From Sporichthya brevicatena (GTDB lineage Bacteria > Actinomycetota > Actinomycetes > Sporichthyales > Sporichthyaceae), in contig NZ_BAAAHE010000007.1 of assembly GCF_039525035.1 (NCBI RefSeq), forward strand, positions 62,001 through 126,000: a stretch of 64,000 nucleotides of DNA, given 5' to 3'. The notes beneath the pieces were generated by a model that was given only the letters and a program-made list of their open reading frames with translations, searched no databases and was not told the DNA's origin. Shown here one piece after another: positions 25,880 to 34,948 of the stretch (the stretch's first letter is position 1; the number at the start of each line of letters is the position of its first letter). The position numbers and the translations under genes were made by a program.

Positions 25880-26489
25880 TCAGGACGCCCGTGGCGTCCT
25901 GACCCTCACCTTCGACGATCCCCGCACGCGCAACGCGCTGAGCCTGGACGTCCTGAGCAATCTCCTCGACCGGCTGTACCTGGTCGGGCGGGACTGCCGG
26001 GTCGTCGTGCTCACCGGAGCCGGCACGACGTTCAGCTCCGGCGCGGATCGCGGCGAGGTCGCCGACCCCGCCAACGTCGAGCGGGCGGGCAAGCTGGTCC
26101 TCGACCTGCTTGCCCGCCTCGACTCGCTCGAGGTCCCGGTCGTCGCCCGCGTCAACGGCGCGGCGTTCGGCGCCGGTCTCGCCCTCGTGGCGGCCGCGGA
26201 CATCGCGGTCGCCGTCGACGGTGCCCGCTTCGGCTTCCCCGAGGTCCGGTTCGGCATGGTCGCCGAGCCCGCGATCGCAGCGTGCCGGCGGCGGGTGTCC
26301 GAGGGTGCGCTGCTGGACCTGTTCCTCACGGGCCGTCAGTTCGACGCGTCCGAGGCGGCGGAACTCGGGCTCGTCGCCCACACCGCGGCGCCCGAGCTGC
26401 TCGACGGGGCGGTGGAGTCGGTGGTCGCGGACCTCCTGCTCGGCGACCGGGCCGCGATTGCCGCGAGCCGGCGGCTGATCCGGGCCTGA
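25863..26489 (+). CDS. Enoyl-CoA hydratase/isomerase family protein (short)
   Basis: Start ATG 25863 lies inside the 3' end of the LLM gene; 208 residues versus about 255 for typical crotonases. It contains VLTGAGTTFSSGADRGE (first oxyanion loop), NGAAFGAGLALVAAADIAVA (second oxyanion glycine) and ARFGFPEVRFGMVAEPAI with the Glu of the P-E motif. The C-terminal trimerisation helices after the A-S-R-R-L motif are missing, so it is naturally short or has lost its tail. The predicted reaction is hydration or isomerisation of an enoyl-CoA in the side-chain or ring beta-oxidation of the pathway. Confidence 0.85.
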   Translation: MGLGSDQDARGVLTLTFDDPRTRNALSLDVLSNLLDRLYLVGRDCRVVVLTGAGTTFSSGADRGEVADPANVERAGKLVLDLLARLDSLEVPVVARVNGAAFGAGLALVAAADIAVAVDGARFGFPEVRFGMVAEPAIAACRRRVSEGALLDLFLTGRQFDASEAAELGLVAHTAAPELLDGAVESVVADLLLGDRAAIAASRRLIRA

Positions 26490-26515
26490 CGCTCCGGGCC
26501 CTCCGGACCCGGTCC

Positions 26516-27898
26516 TCAGCGGGTGGCGAGCAGCGGCTCGGTCAGCGGCCGCAGGTCGGGCTGCTTCTCCAGCGTCGTGACACGGGTGAGGAAGTCCTCG
26601 ACCCCGTCCGCGTCGAGGCGGCCGTCGGCGAGATGGCCGGCGACGCAACCGCGGAACTTGGTGACCAGCTCGTCGGTCGACATCGGGTCGGCGAGGCTCC
26701 CGCGCAGCGTCAGCTGCTCGCGGTCGAGCGTGCGCCCGTCGCGCAGGCGCACGGAGACGCGGGCGCCGTGCTGCGGCAGGTTCGTCACCGCGTGGACGCG
26801 GATGCGGTCGCGGTGCGCGGTCAGCCGCTCGAGTGCGGCGTCGGTGAAGGTGTCGACGGTGACGGCGCGGTCGATCAGGGCGGCGGCCACGTTGTACGCG
26901 AGGCAGAACTTGCCCTCCAGGGGCGAACGCGGCCAGTCGTAGACCAACACCTCGGAGAGGTTGCGGGCCTCGATCTCGACGTCGACCGAGTCGACGTCAG
27001 CCGGATCCACGCCTTCGTCGGCGAGCAGGCCGAGCAGTGCGCCGATCGCGTGGTGGTTCGCGCCGCAGCAGGGGTAGGCCTTGAAGACCAGGCCCTCCTC
27101 GACGGCGAAGCCGTCGCCGAGGTCGGTGACGATCCGGCTCAGGTCGCCCTCGCCGCGGCAGAGCACGTCGTGCCAGCCGAAGCGCTGCTCCAGGATCTCG
27201 GTGCTCGCGGTGAATCCGGACGCGGCGAGCAGTGCCGACTCGACCGCGGTCCGGTTGGCGACACCGGCGTGCAGCGGCTTGGTCATCGTGCCGAAATTGG
27301 CGCGCAGGCCACCGGCCTGGGAGGCCGCGATGCCCACCGCGGAGGCGATGCTGTGCGCATTCAGGCCGAGCAGACGGCCGCACGCGGCAGCGCCGCCGAG
27401 GGCCGCGTACACGCCGGGTTTGTGGTAGCCGGCGGCGTACGGGCCGAGGCGGGTGTCGGGGTACATCGACGTCAGGCGCGAGGCCAGTTCGTACCCGAGG
27501 ACGAGCGCGTCGAGGAAGGTGCTGCCGTCCGCGCCGACGTGCTCGGCGAGCGCGAGCACCCCCGGCAGGATCGCGACGCTGACGTGCCCGACGCCGATCC
27601 CGATGTCGTCGAAGTCGAGAGCGTGCCCGGCGGTCCCGTTCGCCAGGCCGGCGAGGGCGGGGGAGACGCGTCCGCGGCCCGCCCCGATCAGGGCCGCGGC
27701 ACCGGCCGCGCCGGAGGCGACGGCGTAGTCGGCGGCCAGGCGGCCCGCGGTCTCGTCGGCACCGGCGACGACGCAGCCGGTCAGGTCGAGCACGGCGTGC
27801 TTGAGGACGTCCACCGCGCGTGCGGAGGCCACGCCCGCGGGGGCGCCGGCGACGAACTCGGCCAGGATGCGGGTCGCGCCGTCGGCGTTATCGGTCAC
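26516..27898 (-). CDS. MmgE/PrpD family protein (2-methylcitrate dehydratase-like)
   Basis: The GTG at 27898 is chosen because the -10 box TACGCT (complement of 27905-27910) lies only 6 nt upstream, implying a leaderless message; 460 residues. It shows NGTAGHALDFDD, HVSVAILPGVLALAEHVGA, GYHKPGVYAALGGAAACGRL and FKAYPCCGANHHAIGALLGL, all features of the MmgE/PrpD fold. Family members dehydrate or isomerise tricarboxylates, and many in catabolic clusters have unknown reactions. It is convergent with the crotonase (26-bp gap) and divergent from the thiolase at 28006 across one operator. Confidence 0.9.
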   Translation of the reverse strand: MTDNADGATRILAEFVAGAPAGVASARAVDVLKHAVLDLTGCVVAGADETAGRLAADYAVASGAAGAAALIGAGRGRVSPALAGLANGTAGHALDFDDIGIGVGHVSVAILPGVLALAEHVGADGSTFLDALVLGYELASRLTSMYPDTRLGPYAAGYHKPGVYAALGGAAACGRLLGLNAHSIASAVGIAASQAGGLRANFGTMTKPLHAGVANRTAVESALLAASGFTASTEILEQRFGWHDVLCRGEGDLSRIVTDLGDGFAVEEGLVFKAYPCCGANHHAIGALLGLLADEGVDPADVDSVDVEIEARNLSEVLVYDWPRSPLEGKFCLAYNVAAALIDRAVTVDTFTDAALERLTAHRDRIRVHAVTNLPQHGARVSVRLRDGRTLDREQLTLRGSLADPMSTDELVTKFRGCVAGHLADGRLDADGVEDFLTRVTTLEKQPDLRPLTEPLLATR

Positions 27899-27929
27899 CT
27901 CGGAAGCGTACGGCGGAATTCGGAAGCTG

Positions 27930-27947
27930 GTCAACACGAGAGTTGAC
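27930..27947. promoter_or_regulatory. Window-wide operator, site 6, with back-to-back promoters
   Basis: GTCAACACGAGAGTTGAC has perfect 6-bp arms GTCAAC/GTTGAC. Plus promoter: -35 TTGACT (27943-27948), 17 bp, -10 TAGCCT (27966-27971), toward the thiolase. Minus promoter: -35 TTGACC, 18 bp, -10 TACGCT, toward MmgE/PrpD. Confidence 0.85.
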
Positions 27948-28005
27948 TGGCGCCCCGATCGCATTTAGCCTCGAAAGGTCCGTCGGGTCGTGAAGGAGCG
28001 TCAGC

Positions 28006-29151
28006 ATGCCGCGTCGGCTCGGTGGCCAGGTCGCCATCGTCGGCCTGGGGCACACGCTCCAGGGTGAGCTTCCCGGCCGGTCGGTCTCGTCGATCGCCGT
28101 CGAGGCCGCGGCGGCCGCGCTCGCCGACGCCGGGATCGACCGCAAGGACCTCGACGGCCTCATCGCGTGCAAGTCCGTCCAGGGCGGCGGCGGTGACGTG
28201 GCGACGGGCAAGTTGCTGGGCGTCAACCTCCCGTACGTCCAGACCCTCGACTACGGGACCTGCAACTTCTCCCTGCATCTCGCGGTGATGGCGATCCTGT
28301 CGGGGATGGCCGAGACCGTCCTGCTCACCTACGGCGCGAACGCCCGGAGCGGGAAGTTCGACTTCGGGGCGCCCGTCTACGGTGTCGACATGGCCGAGGC
28401 CAACGGCCTCGTGCACATCGCCGGCCGCGCCGGCCTGGCCCTGCAACGGCACAAGGCGATCTACGGCACGACCGACGAGCAGTTCGGCATGCTCGCCGTC
28501 GGTCAGCGGCAGTGGGCGCAGCGCAACCCGAACGCCATCTTCCGTACGCCGATGACGATGGACGACTACCTCGCCCAGCCGTACATGGTCGCGCCGCTGC
28601 GCCGGGCCGACGTCACGATGATCAGCGACGGCGGCGTCGCCTTCGTCGTCACGACGGCCGAGCGGGCGCGGGACCTGCCGAATCGACCCGTCTACGTCGC
28701 CGGCATCGCCGAGCACGCGGGCGTGCGTGGCGAGCACAACCCGGAGAACCTGCTCCGTCCCTGGCTGCGCGACGCGGCCGGGGCCATCTGGGCGAACACC
28801 GGGCTCGGGCCCGACGACATCGATGCGCTCTACATCCAGGACCCCACCGCGCTGTGGTCCCTGCAGATGTTGGAGTACTACGGCTTCTGCGGCGTCGGCG
28901 AGGGCGGGCCGTTCCTCGCCGAGGGGCACACCCTGCCCGGCGGCCGACTTCCCCTGAACACCCACGGCGGCCAGCTGTCCGAGAGCTACAGCTGGGGTTG
29001 GATGCACCTGGTCGAGGCGGTCCGCCAACTGCGCGGACAGGCGGGCGAGCGTCAGCTCGACGATCCGCGCCTGGCCCTCTACTGCTCCAGCCACGGCTTC
29101 GTGAAGGCCGCCGCGTCCGTGCTCTCCACCGACCCGGAGGTGGCGGCGTGA
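28006..29151 (+). CDS. Thiolase-superfamily protein, Ltp2/SCP-x-like (probable acyl-CoA aldolase or thiolase)
   Basis: A 381-residue protein with GAAGGAG before the ATG. It has VAIVGLGHT, a Cys in L-D-Y-G-T-C-N-F-S-L (C86), the N-T-H-G-G loop and Y-C-S-S-H-G-F near the C-terminus. This is the lipid-transfer/SCP-x branch of thiolases. The next gene, overlapping by 4 nt, is a DUF35 zinc-ribbon protein. That pairing is known from Ltp2-ChsH2 (retro-aldol removal of a steroid side chain) and from BbsAB-type thiolases. I infer a two-subunit enzyme cleaving a C-C bond of a 3-hydroxy- or 3-oxoacyl-CoA. It is cytosolic and controlled by the operator at 27930. Confidence 0.88.
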   Translation: MPRRLGGQVAIVGLGHTLQGELPGRSVSSIAVEAAAAALADAGIDRKDLDGLIACKSVQGGGGDVATGKLLGVNLPYVQTLDYGTCNFSLHLAVMAILSGMAETVLLTYGANARSGKFDFGAPVYGVDMAEANGLVHIAGRAGLALQRHKAIYGTTDEQFGMLAVGQRQWAQRNPNAIFRTPMTMDDYLAQPYMVAPLRRADVTMISDGGVAFVVTTAERARDLPNRPVYVAGIAEHAGVRGEHNPENLLRPWLRDAAGAIWANTGLGPDDIDALYIQDPTALWSLQMLEYYGFCGVGEGGPFLAEGHTLPGGRLPLNTHGGQLSESYSWGWMHLVEAVRQLRGQAGERQLDDPRLALYCSSHGFVKAAASVLSTDPEVAA

Positions 29152-29570
29152 CGCCGAACTCAGTTGCGACGAACGAAGATCCCCTGACCGCGCCGTTCTG
29201 GGCGGCCGCGCGGGACGGTCGTTTGGTGGTCCAGCGGTGCCGCGAGTGCCAGGTGCTGCGGTGGCCGCCGCTCGACGGCTGCCCGGAGTGCCTGCATCCC
29301 GAGGCCGAGTGGACCGAGATCCGTCCCCACGGTGAGGTCTGGAGCTTCGTCGTCTACCTGCGGGCGTTCTCGAAGGAGCTCGCCGAGGACGTCCCCTACA
29401 CGGTCGCGATGGTGAAGCTCGACGACGGCCCGTACATGGTCGGCCGGCTCGAGACGGAGGAGCCTCTCACGGTCGGGGACCGGGTCGAGGCCGCCTTCGT
29501 GAACGGCCAGGTCCGGTGGCGCCGTACCTCCTCGGTGCTCTCCGCGGGCGCCCGGGGCGAGTACCAGTGA
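29148..29570 (+). CDS. DUF35 zinc-ribbon/OB-fold protein, partner of the thiolase
   Basis: A 140-residue protein starting at GTG 29148 inside the thiolase stop. The rubredoxin-like zinc ribbon uses C31, C34, C45 and C48 (CRECQVLRWPPLDGCPEC). It is followed by an OB fold with the W-S-F-V-V-Y and P-Y-T-V-A-M-V strands. DUF35 proteins bind acyl-CoA and are obligate partners of Ltp2-type aldolases and of some thiolases and HMG-CoA synthases. It overlaps the next gene (GTGA at 29567), so the three are translationally coupled. Confidence 0.92.
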   Translation: MTPNSVATNEDPLTAPFWAAARDGRLVVQRCRECQVLRWPPLDGCPECLHPEAEWTEIRPHGEVWSFVVYLRAFSKELAEDVPYTVAMVKLDDGPYMVGRLETEEPLTVGDRVEAAFVNGQVRWRRTSSVLSAGARGEYQ

Positions 29571-30493
29571 CGGTGCCTCAGTTCGGCGTCAAGCTGCCGG
29601 GCCTCGTTCCCGCCTACGCGCCGACCCTGCGCGACGTCCCGGACCTCGTCGTCGAGTTCGAACGGCTCGGCTTCGACGACGTGATGGACGGCGAGCACAT
29701 CATGTTCGCGCCGGTCATGCACCACCCCGGCGGCTCGGGGAACATGGTCCACGGCCGGGACACGCAGCACTCCGACCGCTGCGACTCGATGCTGATGTTC
29801 GCGACCTGCGCGGCGCGCACGACGCGGATCCGGTTCGTCTCCGGCATCCTGCTCGCGGCTGCGCACAACTTTGCGATCCTCGCCCGCCAGGCGGCGACGC
29901 TCGACCAGCTCTCGGCCGGCCGCTTCACCCTCGGGGTGGGTGCGGGCTGGTACGCCGACGAGTTCGCGGCGATGGGCATCCCGCCCGCGGAGCGCGGCCG
30001 GCGGTTGGAGGAGATCCTCCGCGCATGCCGGGAGCTCTGGTCGCCGGGCCTGTCGCGATTCGAGAGCGAGCACATCTCCTTCTCCGGGGTGATCACCGAG
30101 CCGGCGCCGTTCACGCCGGGTGGGCCCCCGGTCTGGTGGGCGGGCGACGCCTCCCACCGGGTGACCGCGCGGCGGGTCGTCACGCTCGGCCACGGCTGGC
30201 TCGCGCGCGAGGCCGCGCCCGAGTCCGAGATCGAGGCCTCGGCCGCCGGCATCCGCGCCGCCTGCGAGCAGTACGGCCGCGACCCGGCGACCGTCGGCAT
30301 GCGGGTGTCGCTGACCGCCACCGAGGACTGGAACAAGGCGCAGAGCTTCGACGAACTCGTCGAAGCCTCCGTGGCTCGCGTCCGGCGGCTCGTCCCGCTC
30401 GGAATCACCAATTTCAATGTTCCTTTGAATTACTACGGCCTCGATCTGGATCAGCTCGGCCAATTGCTGAAAGCGCTCAGAGAAGCGGCCTGA
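29567..30493 (+). CDS. LLM-class oxidoreductase, probably F420-dependent
   Basis: A 308-residue protein; GTG 29567 overlaps the DUF35 stop. Motifs are QFGVKLPGLVP, FDDVMDGEHIMF, RIRFVSGILLAAAH, ARQAATLDQLSAGRFTLGVG and GWYADEFAAMG, the luciferase-like barrel in its F420-type subfamily. It is shorter than, and not closely related to, the 384-residue pair at 24725 and 53140. It likely oxidises or reduces a pathway intermediate in the cytosol and is the last gene of the thiolase operon. Confidence 0.9.
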   Translation: MTVPQFGVKLPGLVPAYAPTLRDVPDLVVEFERLGFDDVMDGEHIMFAPVMHHPGGSGNMVHGRDTQHSDRCDSMLMFATCAARTTRIRFVSGILLAAAHNFAILARQAATLDQLSAGRFTLGVGAGWYADEFAAMGIPPAERGRRLEEILRACRELWSPGLSRFESEHISFSGVITEPAPFTPGGPPVWWAGDASHRVTARRVVTLGHGWLAREAAPESEIEASAAGIRAACEQYGRDPATVGMRVSLTATEDWNKAQSFDELVEASVARVRRLVPLGITNFNVPLNYYGLDLDQLGQLLKALREAA

Positions 30494-30507
30494 TTCCCCG
30501 GCGTGTA

Positions 30508-30525
30508 GTCAACAGTGGAGTTGAC
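30508..30525 (+). promoter_or_regulatory. Window-wide operator, site 7
   Basis: GTCAACAGTGGAGTTGAC has perfect 6-bp arms. The right arm gives -35 TTGACA (30521-30526), with CACAGT 17 bp on (30544-30549) as a plausible -10, driving the operon that starts at 30576. Confidence 0.82.
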
Positions 30526-30575
30526 AGCACGGGTGACGGCTGCCACAGTCGTCCGTACGCGCGTGAGGAGTTTGC

Positions 30576-32042
30576 ATGTTCGTCCGGAGCAACCAGTTTC
30601 TCGGGGGCCGGTGGGTACCGGCGGCAGGCGACGGGGTCCTCGACGTCGTGTCGCCCACGACCGAGGAGGTCGTCGGGCGGGTCCCCGTGGCCACCCAGGG
30701 TGAGGTCGACGAGGCGGTCGCGGCCGCCCGGGCCGCCTTCGACTCCGGACCCTGGCCGCGCCTGAGCCTCGACGAGCGGGCGCAGGTGCTCCGCAGGTTC
30801 GTCGAGTGTCTGGACGCGAAGCGCGCCCGCGCGATCGACCTGCAGATCCTGGAGATGGGCGCGACCCGGACGTTCAACACCGTCACGATGGCGTCGGTCC
30901 GGCCCTTCCTGGAGGCCGCGATCGCCGACGCCGGGCGCATCAACGTCCGCGACGTGCGTGACGGCGCGGTCGGCAAGGTCCTTGTCCTGCGCGAGCCCGT
31001 CGGCGTCACCGCTGCGGTCACCCCGTGGAACGCCCCGGTGATGGTCGTCCTGTCGAAGGTGCTCCCCTCGCTGCTCATGGGCTGCCCGATCGTCGTCAAG
31101 CCGGCGCCCGAGTCGCCGCTCTCCTGCTACGTCCTCGCCGAGGCGGCCATCGAGGCCGGCCTTCCGCCGGGCGTCCTCAGCATCGTCAACGGCGGGGTCG
31201 AGGTGGGCGCCTACCTCGTCGGCCACCCGGACGTCGACCTCGTCACCTTCACCGGCAGCGTCGGCGGTGGCAAGGCGATCGCCGAGACCTGCGCGCGGCT
31301 GCTCCGGCCGGTCACCCTCGAGCTCGGTGGCAAGTCCGCGGCGCTCGTCGCCGAGGGCGTCGACATGCGCCCGTACCTGCAGTCGCTCGTCGACTCCTCG
31401 CTGCGCAACAGCGGGCAGATGTGCATCTCCACCAACCGGGTGCTGGTCCACACCTCGCAGCGGGACGAACTCGTCGCGCAGCTGATCGAGTACGTCTCGA
31501 CGCTCAAGGTCGGGCACCCCGACGACGCCGACACCTACTTCGGCCCGCTGTGCTCGCAGCGGCAGCGCGACATCGTCGAGAGCTTCATCTCGGCAGGCGT
31601 CGAGGACGGGGCGAAGCTCGTCCACGGCGGTGGCCGGCCGGAGGGCCTCGACCGCGGTTGGTTCGTCGAGCCGACGATCTTCGTCGACGTACGCAACGAC
31701 ATGCGCATCGCGCAGGAGGAGATCTTCGGGCCGGTCCTGTCCGTCATCTCCTACACGGACGACGACGAGGCGATCGCGATCGCCAACGACAGCCGCTTCG
31801 GTCTCGGCGGCACGGTCTTCGCCCCGACCACCGAGCACGCCATCGCACTCGCGAGCCGGATCGTCACCGGCACCTGCGCCGTCAACGGCGGCCCGCCCTC
31901 CGGTGGCGGGGGCCCCTTCGGTGGCCGCAAGGAGTCGGGCCTCGGGCGTGAGCGCAGCGTCGAGGGCCTGGAGTTCTTCCTCGCCACCAAGTCGGTCGCG
32001 CTGCCGGCCGGCTACGAGCCGACCGAGGCGGTGAGCGCCTGA
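30576..32042 (+). CDS. Aldehyde dehydrogenase
   Basis: A 488-residue ALDH with GTGAGGAG before the ATG. Visible are FLGGRWVPAAGD, TPWNAPVMVVLSKVLPSLL, FTGSVGGGKA (cofactor glycine), LELGGKSAALVA (catalytic Glu), NSGQMCISTNRV (catalytic Cys) and EEIFGPVLSVISY. It is a cytosolic NAD(P)-dependent oxidation of an aldehyde. It heads an operon with a Rieske protein, P450, ferredoxin and SDR, consistent with stepwise oxidation of a methyl or hydroxymethyl group started by the P450. It overlaps the Rieske gene by one base (TGATG). Confidence 0.93.
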   Translation: MFVRSNQFLGGRWVPAAGDGVLDVVSPTTEEVVGRVPVATQGEVDEAVAAARAAFDSGPWPRLSLDERAQVLRRFVECLDAKRARAIDLQILEMGATRTFNTVTMASVRPFLEAAIADAGRINVRDVRDGAVGKVLVLREPVGVTAAVTPWNAPVMVVLSKVLPSLLMGCPIVVKPAPESPLSCYVLAEAAIEAGLPPGVLSIVNGGVEVGAYLVGHPDVDLVTFTGSVGGGKAIAETCARLLRPVTLELGGKSAALVAEGVDMRPYLQSLVDSSLRNSGQMCISTNRVLVHTSQRDELVAQLIEYVSTLKVGHPDDADTYFGPLCSQRQRDIVESFISAGVEDGAKLVHGGGRPEGLDRGWFVEPTIFVDVRNDMRIAQEEIFGPVLSVISYTDDDEAIAIANDSRFGLGGTVFAPTTEHAIALASRIVTGTCAVNGGPPSGGGGPFGGRKESGLGRERSVEGLEFFLATKSVALPAGYEPTEAVSA

Positions 32043-32353
32043 TGCGGTGCCGCGTCGCCAGCCTCGGTGAGCTCGAGCCCGGATCGCTCCGCCGGGTCGA
32101 ACCGGAGGGCACGGCCATCTGTCTCGTGCGCCTGAACGACGGTGGCGTGTTCGCCATCGGCGACGAGTGCAGCCACGAGGACATCGAACTCTCCGACGGC
32201 GACCTCGACGGTGACGAGGTGATGTGCCCCGCCCACGGCTCGTGCTTCGACGTCCGCACTGGCAAGCCCAGCGGTCTTCCCGCCACAGCCCCCGTCCCGA
32301 CCTACCCCGTGCACATCGACGGGGACGAGGTCTTCGTCGAGATCGGTGACTGA
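32042..32353 (+). CDS. Rieske-type [2Fe-2S] ferredoxin
   Basis: A 103-residue protein with the two Rieske loops C43-S-H45 (DECSHEDIEL) and C62-P-A-H65 (MCPAHGSCFD), which ligate one [2Fe-2S] cluster through two Cys and two His. The length fits a stand-alone electron carrier, not an oxygenase alpha subunit; none is in the window. It is likely to deliver electrons to the P450 just downstream or to an oxygenase elsewhere. Confidence 0.93.
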   Translation: MRCRVASLGELEPGSLRRVEPEGTAICLVRLNDGGVFAIGDECSHEDIELSDGDLDGDEVMCPAHGSCFDVRTGKPSGLPATAPVPTYPVHIDGDEVFVEIGD

Positions 32354-32354
32354 G

Positions 32355-33695
32355 ATGACTGAGACAGCGTCAGAGACCCGACCCGCCGCTCCGGTCGAGC
32401 ACGAGTTGATCGACGGGGCCGGCGGCTCCTGTGGGTGCCCGTTCGCCACCGTCAACCAGCTGCCCGACGTCTCGAAGCTGATGCGGACCAAGGGCGCGGT
32501 CGCGCACAAGCCCGAGTTGTTCGCCGGTGTGAAGGCGGACCCGGTCAACGGCGAGATCAACGTCCGGGAGTTCCTCGGCGCCTCGTTCATGTTCAACGAG
32601 GGCGACTCGCACCGCAGCCGGCGCAAGCTGCTCAACCCGCTCGTCCGGGTGGACGCTCTGTCGGGCATCCGGGAGGAGATCATCCTTCCCGAGGCCGACC
32701 GGCTGCTGGAGGAGCGGCGCCGCACGGCCGACGCCGACGGGCTCGTCCGCATGGACCTCGTCGACTTCCTCGAGCGGGTCTTCCTCCACTTCACCGCACG
32801 TCTGATCGGCCTGACGGACATGGAGCGCAACGAGCGGATCGAGCTCATGCGCAGCTTCGCCGGGCCGATCGCCGCGGGCATGAGCTCGGCGTACCTTGCG
32901 GACCGGACGGCCGTGAACAAGATGGCGCTGGAGGCCAAGAGCCGCTACGCCGCCGAGTTCGTCCACCCGTCGCTGGAGTGGCACCGCGAACAGCGCAAGC
33001 GCATCGACGCGGGCGAGATCTCCGAGGACGACATCCCGAACAGCCTGCTGAAGATGGTCGCGGCCGGGCTGCACCCCGACTGGGAGAAGGACGAGGACGT
33101 CGTCGTCGAGTCCGGCCTGCTCTTCGCCGCGTCGGTCGGCACCAGCACGCAGTCGATCGTGCACACCCTCGACCTGCTGCAGGGCTGGTTCGCCGAGCAC
33201 CCCGAGGACCTCGCGGACGCCACCGACTCCACGTTCCTGCTCAACGCGCTGTGCGAGGTCATCCGCATGCGCGCGCCGTTCTCGCCCTACACGACGCGGC
33301 TCGCGCTGACCGACAACGAACTGTCCGACGGCACGAAGATCCACGCCGGCCAGGAGCTCCACATCGAGTGGGTGCGGGCCAACCGCGACACCGAGGTGTT
33401 CGGTGAGGACGCGAACCGCTTCAACCCGCGGCGTCCGGAGCCGAAGAACGGCGTCAACCGCTACGGCCTCGGCTTCGGCATGGGCACGCACCAGTGCTAC
33501 GGCCTGCGTGTCGTCGTCGGCAACGACGGCAAGGGCGGCGCGCACGTCGAACTGCTGCGCAAGCTGATGGCCGCCGGTATCCGACCCGACCCGGAGAACC
33601 CGCCGACGTCGTTGAAGAAGGACATGAACAAGTTCTCCGTCGAGGACATCCCGCGGTACACGGCGTACCCCGTCCTGCTGACCCCCGAGGCCTGA
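32355..33695 (+). CDS. Cytochrome P450 (paralog of 50608-51864)
   Basis: ATG 32355 is used; GTG 32346, overlapping the Rieske stop, is an alternative. The product is about 446 residues. The I-helix is [12 protein letters not shown] with G-T-S-T in place of the common acid-Thr pair. The K-helix is E-V-I-R-M-R (E-x-x-R), and the heme-binding segment is [14 protein letters not shown], with Cys as the iron ligand. Both P450s of this subtype share the [10 protein letters not shown] signature and the [12 protein letters not shown] segment. It is a soluble monooxygenase hydroxylating a pathway substrate. It is followed at once by its probable redox partner. Confidence 0.93.
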   Translation: MTETASETRPAAPVEHELIDGAGGSCGCPFATVNQLPDVSKLMRTKGAVAHKPELFAGVKADPVNGEINVREFLGASFMFNEGDSHRSRRKLLNPLVRVDALSGIREEIILPEADRLLEERRRTADADGLVRMDLVDFLERVFLHFTARLIGLTDMERNERIELMRSFAGPIAAGMSSAYLADRTAVNKMALEAKSRYAAEFVHPSLEWHREQRKRIDAGEISEDDIPNSLLKMVAAGLHPDWEKDEDVVVESGLLFAASVGTSTQSIVHTLDLLQGWFAEHPEDLADATDSTFLLNALCEVIRMRAPFSPYTTRLALTDNELSDGTKIHAGQELHIEWVRANRDTEVFGEDANRFNPRRPEPKNGVNRYGLGFGMGTHQCYGLRVVVGNDGKGGAHVELLRKLMAAGIRPDPENPPTSLKKDMNKFSVEDIPRYTAYPVLLTPEA

Positions 33696-34016
33696 ATGCC
33701 CAAGCTCACCGTTCAGCGCCCGAGCGGCGTCGAGGAGGTTCTCGACGTCCCCGCGGGGGACTCGGTCATGGAGGCGGCCACCGCGGCCGGGGTCTCCGAG
33801 ATCGAGGCGATCTGCGGCGGCGACATGATCTGCTCCACCTGTCACGTCTACGTCGTCGACGGTCCGGTGGACGCGCTCCCGCCGGTCAGCGACGAGGAGG
33901 ACGAGGCCCTCGGCTTCGTCAAGGCCCCCCGGGAGCCCGGGAGCCGGCTGTCCTGCCAGTTGCCGATGTCCGACGCCGTCGACGGTCTCGTGGTGCGGGT
34001 GGCCCCGACGCAGTAG
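33696..34016 (+). CDS. Adrenodoxin-type [2Fe-2S] ferredoxin
   Basis: A 106-residue protein whose ATG directly follows the P450 stop. Cluster ligands are C40, C46, C49 ([17 protein letters not shown]) and C87 (RLSCQLP), the C-x5-C-x2-C...C pattern of vertebrate-type ferredoxins that serve P450s. No ferredoxin reductase gene is seen in the window, so a reductase elsewhere must supply electrons. Confidence 0.95.
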   Translation: MPKLTVQRPSGVEEVLDVPAGDSVMEAATAAGVSEIEAICGGDMICSTCHVYVVDGPVDALPPVSDEEDEALGFVKAPREPGSRLSCQLPMSDAVDGLVVRVAPTQ

Positions 34017-34021
34017 CGTCC

Positions 34022-34948
34022 GTGTTCGTGGGAACGAACAGGTGGTCCGAGGCCGACGTGCCGGACCAGACCGGACGGGTCGCAGTCGTCACCGGCGCCA
34101 ACACGGGCCTGGGCTTCGAGACCGCGCGGGTGCTCGCGCAGCGGGGTGCGAGCGTCGTGCTCGCGGTCCGCAGTCTCGACAAGGGGAAGCAGGCGGCGGA
34201 CCGGATAGCCGCGGCGGTGCCCGGCGCCGACGTGACGGTGCAGGAACTGGACCTCGCGTCGCTCGCGTCGGTCCGTGCGGCGGCGGCGGAGCTCGCCGCC
34301 GCGTACCCGCGGATCGACCTGCTGATCAACAACGCCGGCGTCATGTACACGCCGTACGCCAGGACCGCCGACGGCTTCGAGATGCAGTTCGGCACCAACC
34401 ACCTGGGGCACTTCGCGTTGACCGGCCTGCTGCTGCCGCCGCTGACCGCGACGCCGGGCTCGCGCGTGGTGACGGTCAGCAGCATCGGGCACCGGCTCCG
34501 GGCGAAGATCAACTTCGACGACCTGCAGTGGGAGCGCAAGTACCACAAGGTCGGCGCCTACGGGCAGTCGAAGCTCGCCAACCTGATGTTCACCTTCGCA
34601 CTCGACCGGCGGCTGGTCGCGGCCGGCGTCCCCACCCGCGCCCTGGCCTCCCACCCCGGCGGCGCGCAGACCGACCTCGCCCGCCACATGCCGAAGCCTG
34701 CCCAGTTCTTGGTGAAGGCCCTCGGCCCCGTCGCGGCGCAGTCCGCCCTGCGCGGCGCTCTTCCGTCGCTGCGGGCCGCCACCGACCCGGCCGCCCAGGG
34801 CGGGGAGTACTACGGCCCCGGCGGCTTCGGCGAGATGCGCGGTCTCCCCAAGGTCGTCGGATCGAGCGCGCAGTCGAAGGACGAGACTCTTCAGGAGCGA
34901 CTCTGGACCGTCTCCGAGGAACTGACGGGCGTCACGTACCCGCTGTGA
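34022..34948 (+). CDS. Short-chain dehydrogenase, retinol dehydrogenase-like
   Basis: GTG 34022 is favoured over GTG 34028; neither has a clear ribosome site, and the frame is open upstream through the ferredoxin gene. The product is 308 residues. It has [27 protein letters not shown], a Ser in TVSSIGHRL and Y-G-Q-S-K (catalytic Tyr/Lys). The extended C-terminus is typical of the retinol/WW-domain oxidoreductase branch, which acts on hydrophobic alcohols. Its 3' end overlaps the convergent ligase gene by 17 nt. Confidence 0.9.
   Translation: MFVGTNRWSEADVPDQTGRVAVVTGANTGLGFETARVLAQRGASVVLAVRSLDKGKQAADRIAAAVPGADVTVQELDLASLASVRAAAAELAAAYPRIDLLINNAGVMYTPYARTADGFEMQFGTNHLGHFALTGLLLPPLTATPGSRVVTVSSIGHRLRAKINFDDLQWERKYHKVGAYGQSKLANLMFTFALDRRLVAAGVPTRALASHPGGAQTDLARHMPKPAQFLVKALGPVAAQSALRGALPSLRAATDPAAQGGEYYGPGGFGEMRGLPKVVGSSAQSKDETLQERLWTVSEELTGVTYPL

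Noticed and set aside
32042-32353. Rieske oxygenase (such as a KshA-type ring hydroxylase)
   Set aside because: At 103 residues it has only the Rieske domain and no mononuclear iron domain; it is a ferredoxin.
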